This document shows, piece after piece, positions 25,052-33,137 of a stretch of 64,000 nt of DNA. The stretch comes from Gammaproteobacteria bacterium (GTDB lineage Bacteria > Pseudomonadota > Gammaproteobacteria > Xanthomonadales > SZUA-36). Below the pieces are notes generated by a model. That model made no database searches. It saw only the letters and a list, made by a program, of their open reading frames with translations, and was not told the DNA's origin. Positions within the stretch are counted from its first letter, which is position 1; every line of letters begins with the position of its first letter. The position numbers were made by a program, and so were the translations under genes. The DNA lies in contig JAJRRA010000003.1 in NCBI GenBank assembly GCA_024279945.1, forward strand, positions 29,874 through 93,873, in the 5' to 3' direction.

Positions 25052-26443
25052 TTGAAGATAAGTATTGTCGGAGCTGGAATTTCGGGATTGGCCACAGCGC
25101 AAGCGATTTTGGCCAGGGCGCCGGATGCGGACATCACAATTTATGAGGCAGGCAAACGTGTCGGCGGCAAAGTCCGGACTGAAATCAGCCCGCAGGGCTA
25201 CCTGTGCGAAGGTGGCGTCAATGGCTTTCTCAACAAAATCCCACGGACTCTGGAACTGTGCAGGGAAGTTGGTGTAGAGCCTGTTTCTGCCGACCCGGCA
25301 GCGGAAAAACGTTATGTGTTCAGTCACGGTGAATTGCACAAACTTCCGGAGAAACCGCCTGAGTTTCTGACTTCGCGTTTATTGAGTGTGCCTGGGCGGT
25401 TGCGGGTGATTTACGAGCTTTTTGCCGGTGGTACTGACAATCCTGATGAAACGCTGGCTCAGTTCGGTACCCGGCGTCTTGGCCGTGAAGCATTTGAGCG
25501 GCTGATTGACCCCATGGCCTCGGGCGTGTTTGCCGGCGATGCCACGAAAATGAGTGTTACAAGCTGCTTTCCCCGCATCAAGGAGATAGAGGCTGAATAC
25601 GGCAGCCTGATCCGTGGGTTGATCAAGTTGCAAATGAAAGCCCGCAAAGAGGGCAGGAAGAACACGCCCGGTCCTGGTCCCGGCGGCAGATTGACTTCGT
25701 TCGGTAAGGGAATGAGCGCCCTGACCGACACTCTGGCGCAGATGCTGGGCTCAAGGATACGCACCGATGCGCCGGTCGCCGGTATTTCCCGAAACGGCAG
25801 GCTGTTCACCTTACATTTGAAGGACGGTACGGATGAAGAAACCGATGCCCTCATCCTGGCTGCCCCGGCTTTCGCCCAGTCGAGTATGTTGCAAGAGTAT
25901 GACCCGGAACTGGCCGGCTTGCTTGGTGGTATCGAGTATCCGGCGCTTTCCGTCGTCTGCCTGGGTTACCGTGAAGATCGCATTGCCCCCTACCTGGATG
26001 GCTTCGGCTTTCTTGTCCCGTCCGGTGAGCGGCGCTCCATTCTCGGGACCATCGTAGATTCCAATGTCTTCCCGGGACGAGCACCCGAAGGTCACGCCCT
26101 GTTCCGAACCATGGTGGGCGGCGCTCGCACACCGCAACTTGCCCGCTTGCCCGATGAACAACTGCTGGATCGGGTCAGGGCGGATTTGAAAGACATAACC
26201 GGTCTTGCGGCAGAGCCTGAGTTCGCGCGAATCTTCCGCCATGAAAAAGCGATTCCCCAGTATGTGGTTGGACATGCCGCGAGACTGGACGCCATTGATC
26301 AAATTCTGCAAAAACACCCCGGCCTGGTACTGACCGGAAATGCGTTCAGAGGGGTTAGCCTGAATGATTGTGTAGTCAACGCCTGGCAAACCGCCGAGTC
26401 GTTGATGCAGGCTTTAGCTGAGGGTGAGTCACTGCCATGCTGA
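25052..26443 (+). CDS. hemY: Protoporphyrinogen oxidase, HemY-type flavoprotein
   Basis: 463 residues. The N-terminus has an FAD-binding dinucleotide fold (ISIVGAGISGLATAQAIL) and GGKVRTEISPQGYLCEGGVNGF; the C-terminus has LVLTGNAFRGVSLNDCV, the FAD C-terminal motif. This is the oxygen-dependent PPOX family, which oxidises protoporphyrinogen IX to protoporphyrin IX in heme synthesis. The start is TTG at 25052, with GGAAGGG five bases upstream; no ATG is in frame nearby. The stop overlaps the start of the heme-sensor kinase gene, linking heme production and sensing. It could alternatively be a coproporphyrinogen oxidase of the same fold. Confidence 0.85.
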   Translation: MKISIVGAGISGLATAQAILARAPDADITIYEAGKRVGGKVRTEISPQGYLCEGGVNGFLNKIPRTLELCREVGVEPVSADPAAEKRYVFSHGELHKLPEKPPEFLTSRLLSVPGRLRVIYELFAGGTDNPDETLAQFGTRRLGREAFERLIDPMASGVFAGDATKMSVTSCFPRIKEIEAEYGSLIRGLIKLQMKARKEGRKNTPGPGPGGRLTSFGKGMSALTDTLAQMLGSRIRTDAPVAGISRNGRLFTLHLKDGTDEETDALILAAPAFAQSSMLQEYDPELAGLLGGIEYPALSVVCLGYREDRIAPYLDGFGFLVPSGERRSILGTIVDSNVFPGRAPEGHALFRTMVGGARTPQLARLPDEQLLDRVRADLKDITGLAAEPEFARIFRHEKAIPQYVVGHAARLDAIDQILQKHPGLVLTGNAFRGVSLNDCVVNAWQTAESLMQALAEGESLPC

Positions 26444-28056
26444 TACAGGCCAGCCTGAAATTCAAAGTCGGGCTTTATCTGATTATCGTTCTGATGGTTG
26501 CTGTATTCCTGTTCACGTTTATGGTCGTCCGTCACAACCGTGAAGAACTCCTGCAGCAAGCGGTCAGGCACACCGCTCAGTTGTCCGAAGTGGTCATCAA
26601 GAGCACACGTTTTGCCATGTTGCAGAATCAGCCGTCTCACGCCAGCAGAATCATTCAGGATGTGGCCGCCCAGGAGGATATCGAGAAAGTCAGAATTCTC
26701 AGCAAAAATGGAACGATCATTCATTCTTCACAGAAAGATGAAATTGGCACGCAGGTTGACCAGGAAGCAGAATCCTGCCTGGCCTGTCACCGGGATGAAA
26801 AGAACCGCAAGGCAAGCCCCATGATCGGCAGGCCACGATTTTTTACCGATCGGGATGGCAGGCGGATGCTCGGCAGCACAGCGGTGATTCTAAATGAGCC
26901 CACTTGCTCGAACAGCGGCTGCCATGTCCATCCGGAGGATCAAACCGTACTGGGGGTGCTGGATATTGTTTATCCGCTGGACAAGATCGACCAGGCTATG
27001 CGTTCGAACACCATCACCATGATTGGGCTGTCGCTCGGGTTTGTCATTCTGGCCGGATTGATGGTCAGCGTACTGGTGCATCGTATGGTTTATGTGCCCC
27101 TGCGTGACCTGGAGGAAGGGGCTCAAAGACTGGCTCAGGGCGATCTGGAGCAACCGATACCGGTTCGCAGTGCAGATGAATTTGGCCAGTTGGCGGCTTC
27201 CTTTAACAGCATGACTGCCGCTCTGCGCAAATCCCGCCTGGAATTGCAGGATTGGGGGCGGACTCTGGAAGAGAAGGTTGAGGAGGCAATGCACGAACTT
27301 CACATTGCCCAGGCTGAAACTGTGCGCAGTGAGAAACTGGCATCTGTCGGTTTGCTCACCGCCGGTATCGCGCATGAGCTTAACAACCCCCTGACGGGCA
27401 TACTTACTTTTTCCCATCTGGTACGCAAGCAGGTGCCGGATGAAAGTCCTGAAGCGGAAGACCTTGACCTGGTGATCCAGGAGACCAAGCGCTGTGCCGC
27501 AATCATCAGGCGGTTGCTGGACTTTGCGCGGGAAAAAACGCCTGAGAAGAATTTTTCCGATCTCAATGCGCTGATCGAGGCGACTGCTCACCTGATCGAA
27601 CAGACAGCGCATGTTCAGGATATCGAAATCATCATGGAACTGGATGAGCATTTGCCAACGGTATGGATTGACGAAGATCTGATCAGGCAGGTCATTATGA
27701 ACCTGTTGGTGAATGCGCAGCACGCTATTGAAAGTGAGGGCGCCATCACCATTCGAACCAGTGTGCATGAGGAGTACAGGAAACCTGATGGCAGGCTTGT
27801 ACCCATGGTTGAAATTGCCGTGATTGATACCGGTTGCGGTATTTCCGAAGCAGACCTCCAGCGCATATTTGATCCTTTTTTTACCACCAAGGGTGTCGGT
27901 AAAGGCACCGGCCTGGGCTTGTCTGTCAGTCACGGAACCGTGACGGCGCACGGTGGTGAAATCGAGGTGGAAAGTACCGTTGGCACGGGCACCATATTCC
28001 GGATCTACCTTCCCATTGGAGGGGCGGATACCGGTCAGGAAGGGAGTGAGTTATGA
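26437..28056 (+). CDS. Membrane histidine kinase with heme c motifs in its periplasmic domain
   Basis: 539 residues. Membrane helix at about 10-32, periplasmic part (33-190), second helix (192-215), HAMP (about 210-265), coiled coil (265-300), HisKA with the acceptor His313 in IAHELNNPLTGIL, and HATPase (N-box MNLLVNAQHAIE, G-boxes TGCGIS and GKGTGLGLS). The periplasmic part holds CLACH (114-118) and CSNSGCH (157-163, a C-x4-CH form), the residues needed for covalent heme c attachment, so it may sense redox state, oxygen or NO. It overlaps both hemY and the NtrC-type regulator gene, its evident partner. Confidence 0.88.
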   Translation: MLIQASLKFKVGLYLIIVLMVAVFLFTFMVVRHNREELLQQAVRHTAQLSEVVIKSTRFAMLQNQPSHASRIIQDVAAQEDIEKVRILSKNGTIIHSSQKDEIGTQVDQEAESCLACHRDEKNRKASPMIGRPRFFTDRDGRRMLGSTAVILNEPTCSNSGCHVHPEDQTVLGVLDIVYPLDKIDQAMRSNTITMIGLSLGFVILAGLMVSVLVHRMVYVPLRDLEEGAQRLAQGDLEQPIPVRSADEFGQLAASFNSMTAALRKSRLELQDWGRTLEEKVEEAMHELHIAQAETVRSEKLASVGLLTAGIAHELNNPLTGILTFSHLVRKQVPDESPEAEDLDLVIQETKRCAAIIRRLLDFAREKTPEKNFSDLNALIEATAHLIEQTAHVQDIEIIMELDEHLPTVWIDEDLIRQVIMNLLVNAQHAIESEGAITIRTSVHEEYRKPDGRLVPMVEIAVIDTGCGISEADLQRIFDPFFTTKGVGKGTGLGLSVSHGTVTAHGGEIEVESTVGTGTIFRIYLPIGGADTGQEGSEL

Positions 28057-29495
28057 AAGGGCGGATACTGATTGTTGACGACGAGGAGATCGTCATCCGG
28101 AGTTGCCAGCGAATACTCGCTGATGGGGATTACCAGATTGATGCCGCAGACAACGGTCTGGAGGCACTAGGCAAAATTAATGAGAATGGTTACGACATGC
28201 TCATTCTCGACGTCAAGATGCCGAAAATGAACGGTATTGAGGTGTTGCAACGAGTCAAGGAAGTGCACCCTGATATTGACGTGATCATGATTACCGGTCT
28301 GAATGAAATCGAAACTGCCGTCAAGGCCATGAAACTGGGCGCAATTGATTACCTGCCCAAGCCGTTTGATCCCGAGGAACTTGAAATCATTGTGATGAGG
28401 GCGTTTGAGCGCCGGCAATTGCTGCAGGAAAACGTCAACCTGAAAAATGAAGTCAGTGCCCGCTACCGCTTTGAGAACATAATTGGTTCCAGTCCCCCGA
28501 TGCAGGCTGTTTACCGCCTGGTCGCACGCTGTGCAATGACCAACAGCACGATACTGTTACGGGGTGAAAGTGGCACCGGCAAGGAGTTGATTGCCCGGGC
28601 CGTTCACTACAACAGTCTGCGCAAGGATCGGCCTTTCATTACCGTCGATTGTGCATCCCTGAGCGAGAATCTGCTCGAAAGTGAGTTATTCGGTCATGTA
28701 AAGGGTTCGTTTACCGGTGCCGTATCCAACAAGAAAGGCTTGTTCGAAACAGCCGATGGCGGCACGTTATTCCTCGATGAAATCGGCAATATTTCCCTGT
28801 CTACCCAGGCAAAATTGCTGCGTTTCATCGAACAGCGGGAATTCAAGGCCGTAGGTGACGCACGACTCCGGACCGTTAATATCCGTTTGATTACCGCCAC
28901 CAACAAGAATCTGGAAAGCATGGTTGCAGAAGGAGATGTTCGTGAAGATCTCTATTATCGGATCAATATATTCCCGATCAAACTACCACCAGTGCGTGAG
29001 CGGCGCGATGACATACCGGCGCTGGCTTACCATTTTCTCAAGCTGTTCAGCAAGGAAATGGAACAGCCGGTCAAAGAGCTTTCCGCTGCCGCGATGAACC
29101 TGCTGATGAATCACGATTGGCCGGGGAATGTGAGAGAACTGGAAAACGTCGTGCATCGTGCGGTGATCCTGACCAGTGATGCTGTGATTCGCCAGGGACA
29201 CCTGGTCAATCTCATTGACATGTTGCCCCGGCTCGATCTGGATGTGCCGCGCACCAGTGAGGAGCTCAAACGCATCAAGAAGATCGCTCGACAAAAGTCA
29301 GTGGAAAATGTTGAAAAACACTTTGTGCTGGGGGCGCTGAAAAGAAATCGCTGGAACGTGACCCGCAGCGCCGAGGAGACGGGTATGCAGAGAACCAATT
29401 TCCAGGCTCTGATGAAAAAATACGATATCCGGATCCGTGCCGCCGACCAGAGCGAGATAAATGAAGGCTCCGGTAAGGAGTCCGGAGCCTTCTAG
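28053..29495 (+). CDS. NtrC-family sigma-54-dependent response regulator
   Basis: 480 residues: receiver domain (1-120, phospho-acceptor Asp53 in LILDVKMPKMNG), AAA+ domain (about 145-375; Walker A GESGTGKE, GSFTGA loop, Walker B GGTLFLDEIG, arginine-finger region) and a Fis-type helix-turn-helix (RNRWNVTRSAEETGMQRTNF). The sigma-54-contacting loop reads GSFTGA instead of GAFTGA. It starts inside the kinase gene by a four-base ATGA overlap. A near-perfect sigma-54 promoter lies at 32695-32710, a likely target. Confidence 0.93.
   Translation: MKGRILIVDDEEIVIRSCQRILADGDYQIDAADNGLEALGKINENGYDMLILDVKMPKMNGIEVLQRVKEVHPDIDVIMITGLNEIETAVKAMKLGAIDYLPKPFDPEELEIIVMRAFERRQLLQENVNLKNEVSARYRFENIIGSSPPMQAVYRLVARCAMTNSTILLRGESGTGKELIARAVHYNSLRKDRPFITVDCASLSENLLESELFGHVKGSFTGAVSNKKGLFETADGGTLFLDEIGNISLSTQAKLLRFIEQREFKAVGDARLRTVNIRLITATNKNLESMVAEGDVREDLYYRINIFPIKLPPVRERRDDIPALAYHFLKLFSKEMEQPVKELSAAAMNLLMNHDWPGNVRELENVVHRAVILTSDAVIRQGHLVNLIDMLPRLDLDVPRTSEELKRIKKIARQKSVENVEKHFVLGALKRNRWNVTRSAEETGMQRTNFQALMKKYDIRIRAADQSEINEGSGKESGAF
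29463..29492 (+). terminator. Hairpin overlapping the end of the response regulator gene
   Basis: GAAGGCTCCG (29463-29472) and CGGAGCCTTC (29483-29492) form a long perfect stem ending three bases before the coding region ends. No T-tract follows. It is also the last codons of the gene, so coding and RNA structure overlap. A convergent gene ends at 29554. Confidence 0.5.
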
Positions 29496-29553
29496 CCGGC
29501 TGGTTCGACGCTGCCACGAACGAGCCGGCCCCCTTGCAAAGGGTAAACAGGTT

Positions 29554-30201
29554 CTAATCTTTTTCTTCGTATCCGGTAAACATTTCCTTGAAATGGGTTG
29601 AAGGTTTTTGACCCAGCGCGCCCATATAGGCATGCACCAGGATGAAAAATACGAACAGGATAAATATCAGTACGTGCACTGTATCGACTACACGAATTCC
29701 CCCCATCAGTTCAATCCAGTTCCCGAAACGCTTGACGTCCCACATCATGATTCCGGTGGTGAACTGAATGGGAACAACGACCAGCATCATTACCTGGTAG
29801 GCCACCATTTGCATCGGATTGAATTTGTCATAGGGGCTGACTCGGTGGGGACTGCTTTCTCCTTTGAAAATACCGTAACTGTAAAACCGGATTTGCCGGA
29901 AACTGTCGCTGAAAAACTTTTTTGCATCGAGTTCGGGATGATAGACCTTGATCTTGTCAGTAAAAAGATAAAAACTAAGCCAGATAAAGTAGTTGGCAAT
30001 GACGACAAAACCGGTCCAGTTGTGCAGCTTGACGGTTTCTTCGAAGGACAGCAGTCGGAACAGATCCATGTACCTGAGCTGGAAACCGGTCAGGATCAAC
30101 AGCACGAATCCCAGCGCATTGACCCAGTGCCATATACGTACCGGCAGCGGATTAATGTAGTTGTCGCCATGCCGGAAATGGTCTGCATAAGTCGTTTGCA
30201 T
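29554..30201 (-). CDS. Cytochrome b (b561/Ni-hydrogenase b-type), membrane
   Basis: 215 residues with four to five membrane helices and histidines placed as in the PF01292 cytochrome b family: PVRIWHWVNALGFVLL, KLHNWTGFVVIANYF and DTVHVLIFILFVFFILVHAY. It should bind two b hemes and take electrons from quinol. Its start overlaps the stop of the nine-heme gene, so they probably form one complex. This is the split counterpart of the fused protein at 33138. Confidence 0.87.
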   Translation of the reverse strand: MQTTYADHFRHGDNYINPLPVRIWHWVNALGFVLLILTGFQLRYMDLFRLLSFEETVKLHNWTGFVVIANYFIWLSFYLFTDKIKVYHPELDAKKFFSDSFRQIRFYSYGIFKGESSPHRVSPYDKFNPMQMVAYQVMMLVVVPIQFTTGIMMWDVKRFGNWIELMGGIRVVDTVHVLIFILFVFFILVHAYMGALGQKPSTHFKEMFTGYEEKD

Positions 30202-31547
30202 TATTGATCTCCTTGTTTCGTTCTCTTTTTGAGTATTTTGCCCACCGTGATGTGTCCCAGCGGGATGGCGAGACCGCCAACCAGACTCAGGACCAACAGA
30301 ACATCCAGCAACTGGATGCGTGTTCCGCCAGGGGCATAGAAGTCTCGGACGGAAGCAACGGACATGATGGAGCTCAGAACTTCCTTGTCCGCCTCATAAC
30401 TTATCTGCCTGCCATCCGGGCGAGTGATGGAGACCACAACATTCTGGAACGCATCAGAGCCCTTGTGATGGCAACTGTCACAATTCCTGACGGCTTCAGC
30501 CTTGATTGCCAGTCGGTGTGCTTCCGGGCCGGTGCTGACTTCCATACGTCCGCGCAGCGTGATGTCTGTTTCCTGTCCGTCCTCACTGTTTGCCCTTACC
30601 AGATTCCAAAGTTCAAGCGGATCCAGGCCGGCACCAGTTTCGTCAATGGCGTGCAGTTGTTTTTTGATCTGTGCGTGATCGTTGTGCTGGCCAACCGGAA
30701 GCTGGGCAGTGTTGTCGTAGAGTTCCAGATTGATCCTGCGTTCAGCCAGCGGGGCGTGGCAAGCCGCACAGGAAACAACGTCCAGGTGCAGACCGGCATT
30801 CGGCAGCCACTGGCGATGGGCCAGGCTGGCGTCCGGGTGACAATCGAGACAGGTAGACTGCAGGTAGTTGCTGGCCGCCACGGCAGTCACGCCATGTGCC
30901 TGGTGACAGTCTGCGCAAATCGGCGCCTGAATGTGACTGTCCCGGATAACGTTTCCGTTTGCCCTGGCCCCGCCATGTACGCTCTGCGCATAGGCTTCAT
31001 AAATATTTTCATGGCATTTCTTGCAGGGCAGCCCGGTCACCGGCTGGTAAACCGCCATCGATTCGATTGCGTGAGCACTGTGGCAATCCGTACACAAGGG
31101 CGCCATGAGATTTCCTTCAGCCACCAGACTTGCGTGGATACTGCTTTCATATACTTTGAAGTTTTTAGCATGGCATTTGCGACAACTCTGATTCAGCGTT
31201 AGAGAAAGTTGGCGCTTGCTGGCGATGGATTCCCTTGACGGGTGTTTTCTGGCGGCAATCGCCTGGTGACAACTGGTGCAGCCTATGTCACCGTGCACGG
31301 AGTTGGCATATTCGGTTTTTGAAACCTGCAAAGACAGCACGTCTCCGTCCTTCAGCGTTTTGTTCCGTTTTCTGGAGTGGCATTTCAGGCATTTGCTGTC
31401 GCTTTTTGTTCCCGGTTCGCTACTGCTGCGTGCAATGGCAGGCGAAACAAGCAATATCACGCCAAGTATCACCAGAGAAACGAGCAGGGCGGCAGAGACA
31501 GGTTTTGGCCTTCCCGTGATGCCGCCGGCTCTGCTCTGTAATGTCAT
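30201..31547 (-). CDS. Nine-heme cytochrome c with C-terminal membrane anchor
   Basis: 448 residues: signal/anchor (18-40), then nine CxxCH motifs (CLKCH, CTSCH, CRKCH, CTDCH, CKKCH, CADCH, CLDCH, CAACH, CDSCH; first near residue 53, last near 358), and a C-terminal helix (about 413-435). The SVHG and SIHA tripeptide-like repeats before hemes resemble the fused protein at 33138, so the two are paralogues. With the adjacent cytochrome b it likely moves electrons from quinol to periplasmic acceptors. The catalytic partner is unknown. Confidence 0.88.
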   Translation of the reverse strand: MTLQSRAGGITGRPKPVSAALLVSLVILGVILLVSPAIARSSSEPGTKSDSKCLKCHSRKRNKTLKDGDVLSLQVSKTEYANSVHGDIGCTSCHQAIAARKHPSRESIASKRQLSLTLNQSCRKCHAKNFKVYESSIHASLVAEGNLMAPLCTDCHSAHAIESMAVYQPVTGLPCKKCHENIYEAYAQSVHGGARANGNVIRDSHIQAPICADCHQAHGVTAVAASNYLQSTCLDCHPDASLAHRQWLPNAGLHLDVVSCAACHAPLAERRINLELYDNTAQLPVGQHNDHAQIKKQLHAIDETGAGLDPLELWNLVRANSEDGQETDITLRGRMEVSTGPEAHRLAIKAEAVRNCDSCHHKGSDAFQNVVVSITRPDGRQISYEADKEVLSSIMSVASVRDFYAPGGTRIQLLDVLLVLSLVGGLAIPLGHITVGKILKKRTKQGDQ

Positions 31548-31582
31548 GTTGAATCTCCTTCTGAATCTGAATCCGGGCCTTT

Positions 31583-31615
31583 AACCGGGGTCCACTTTGC
31601 TCACAGTCCCCGGTT
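31583..31615 (-). terminator. Stem-loop between receiver protein and nine-heme gene
   Basis: AACCGGGG (31583-31590) pairs with CCCCGGTT (31608-31615) across 17 bases, in the 88-base gap between the receiver protein and nine-heme genes. It may attenuate or protect the transcript; no U-tract is present. Confidence 0.35.
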
Positions 31616-31635
31616 GCGTTGGACTGGCGTAACCA

Positions 31636-32238
31636 TCATGCAGACAGGTGCCTTTTGTTGTAGGCCTGGTAGCCCAGCTTTGCGAACATGTAGAAACCGA
31701 CAAACGGCAGTGCGATGATGTATGCCAGGGCAATGAAAGGAGCCGCGAAGAACAGACCGGCATTTTTAGCGAAAATACCCGCTTTTCTGAGAACTCCAGC
31801 CTGTTGCGCAGTATCGGCATCAGCTTTATTCGCCATGCCAACTTCCTCAACCGGCTCTTCAGCCACAACCTTCTCATTGAGGGCTTTAAGCGTGATGTTC
31901 TCGATAATTTCGGGAGTGAGTGGTTTGTGAACGAAGCCACTGGCGCCAAGCACTGAGGCCCTGGCTTCATTGTCTTCTGAACCAAATCCCGTTATCACCA
32001 CTACCGGTGTCCAGGGGCACCTGGCTTTGATGCGCTCGGTAACTTCCAGCCCATCCATTCCCGGCATTTTGATATCGGTGAAAACAACGTCAAACTTCGT
32101 ATTTTCGATTGAATCCAGCGCTTCCTCACCACTTTGAACGGTGCTGACTTCATAGCCTTTCTCGGAGAGGACCCGGTCGAAACTGCGTCCGACCACTGCG
32201 TCATCATCAATGACCAGCACTTGTAATTTAGTATTCAT
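31636..32238 (-). CDS. Receiver-domain protein with a C-terminal hydrophobic segment
   Basis: 200 residues: a receiver domain (1-125; Asp55 in VFTDIKMPGMDG, Lys in GFVHKPLTPE), an acidic linker (130-150), then a hydrophobic stretch (about 160-190, AGLFFAAPFIALAYIIALPFV in two halves) that looks like one or two membrane helices. No DNA-binding output domain is present. ATG 32238 overlaps the preceding receiver-only gene. A membrane-attached receiver suggests direct action on a membrane complex; unproven. Confidence 0.85.
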   Translation of the reverse strand: MNTKLQVLVIDDDAVVGRSFDRVLSEKGYEVSTVQSGEEALDSIENTKFDVVFTDIKMPGMDGLEVTERIKARCPWTPVVVITGFGSEDNEARASVLGASGFVHKPLTPEIIENITLKALNEKVVAEEPVEEVGMANKADADTAQQAGVLRKAGIFAKNAGLFFAAPFIALAYIIALPFVGFYMFAKLGYQAYNKRHLSA

Positions 32239-32659
32239 GATTTACCTCCTGATCCTGTTGAATTTCATTCACGCTGTGCAAGGCCCAGCGTTTTTGCGTC
32301 ATGGCATCAATTGCCACCTTGATTACATCATCGGGTCCCACCGGTTTGGCGAGATAATTGAACGCACCCAGACGGACGGATTCCTTGGCCGATTCGATCG
32401 TTGGGTAGCCTGTGATAACGACGACTTCGCTGTCAGGCCAGCGTTCCTTGATGGTTTTGAGGACATTCATGCCATCGAGACCCGGCATGCGAAGGTCAAG
32501 CAGAACGACATCAAAGGGATGCTGTTCCATGACGCGTATTGCCTCATTGCCATCTCCGGCAACCTGGGCATTGCAACCTGTGCTTGCCAGGCTTCTGAGG
32601 TGGCTGCGGCGCACCACTTCTTCATCATCGACGATGAGGATATTGGCTCTGTTGTTCAT
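32228..32659 (-). CDS. Single-domain response regulator
   Basis: About 143 residues with only a receiver domain: acidic pair DDEE near residue 11, phospho-acceptor Asp55 in VVLLDLRMPGLDG, and YLAKPVGPD. Start ATG 32659 (MNNRANI) is chosen because the sigma-54 promoter at 32695-32710 lies between it and the earlier in-frame ATG at 32716. It overlaps the next receiver gene. CheY/Spo0F-like proteins act as relay or direct-binding regulators; the partner is probably the kinase at 26437. Confidence 0.88.
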   Translation of the reverse strand: MNNRANILIVDDEEVVRRSHLRSLASTGCNAQVAGDGNEAIRVMEQHPFDVVLLDLRMPGLDGMNVLKTIKERWPDSEVVVITGYPTIESAKESVRLGAFNYLAKPVGPDDVIKVAIDAMTQKRWALHSVNEIQQDQEVNHEY

Positions 32660-32694
32660 GTGATTACTCCGCATGGCTGTTTCATATAAGATGA

Positions 32695-32710
32695 TGCAAC
32701 TTACGTGCCA
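32695..32710 (-). promoter_or_regulatory. Sigma-54 promoter upstream of the receiver/nine-heme operon
   Basis: The minus strand reads TGGCACG-TAAG-TTGCA, a near-perfect match to the -24/-12 consensus TGGCACG-N4-TTGCA with correct GG-GC spacing. A start about 12 bases downstream (near 32684) leaves a 25-base leader before ATG 32659. It argues for control by the NtrC-type regulator encoded at 28053. Confidence 0.8.
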
Positions 32711-32838
32711 GAACACGGCTAAAGCGAGGGATATTGGCTTAGCTTATAAAAGTCAATCGCTTACGATCGTTTACCAACTTGAAGGGAGAGTGAGGTGATG
32801 TTCGGAAGAAGTCATGAAGTATATTTTTTGTGTACGCA

Positions 32839-32854
32839 GAAGTATAAATACTTC
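32839..32854. promoter_or_regulatory. Palindromic candidate activator site
   Basis: GAAGTAT, two bases, ATACTTC form a perfect 16-bp palindrome about 150 bases upstream of the sigma-54 promoter, a usual distance for NtrC-type enhancer sites. A single GAAGTAT half lies 23 bases closer. No other palindromic copy was noticed in the window. Confidence 0.4.
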
Positions 32855-32987
32855 AAAATATTCCCTATTTTTCAGAATGATACAAAGACATCTAGTGTGT
32901 ATATTTTTTTAGTACATTCGAATGATTTTGAAATTCATGACGGATGTTGCATAACAGCCAGAAAAGGCTGAATATTTTGCGCCCATT

Positions 32988-33029
32988 CTGATCTGGGTCA
33001 TATTTAGGATCATGCAGAATCCCTAATAT
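32988..33029 (+). promoter_or_regulatory. Weak FNR-like box and -10 before the cytochrome b fusion gene
   Basis: CTGAT-CTGG-GTCAT (32988-33001) matches the FNR consensus at 8 of 10 positions. TAATAT (33024-33029) sits at the class II -10 position, predicting a start near 33036 and a 102-base leader. Confidence 0.4.
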
Positions 33030-33137
33030 TTGCCTTTGTTGATATCGCTATGAAGTAGTTGCGCATATCCAGGCCATTAGTTGTTGCCGGCTGAACAAGG
33101 TGGGTGCCGGCACGACCACAAACCATAAGGAAATGAA

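Larger units (their letters stand above)
32660..33137. other. AT-rich divergent regulatory region
   Basis: 478 bases without a gene, between the receiver operon (leftward) and the nine-heme cytochrome b fusion (rightward). The left end holds a sigma-54 promoter; the centre is AT-rich with a 16-bp palindrome GAAGTAT-AA-ATACTTC (32839-32854), a GAAGTAT half copy (32816-32822) and CATTCGAATG near 32925; the right end holds an FNR-like box. Confidence 0.6.
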
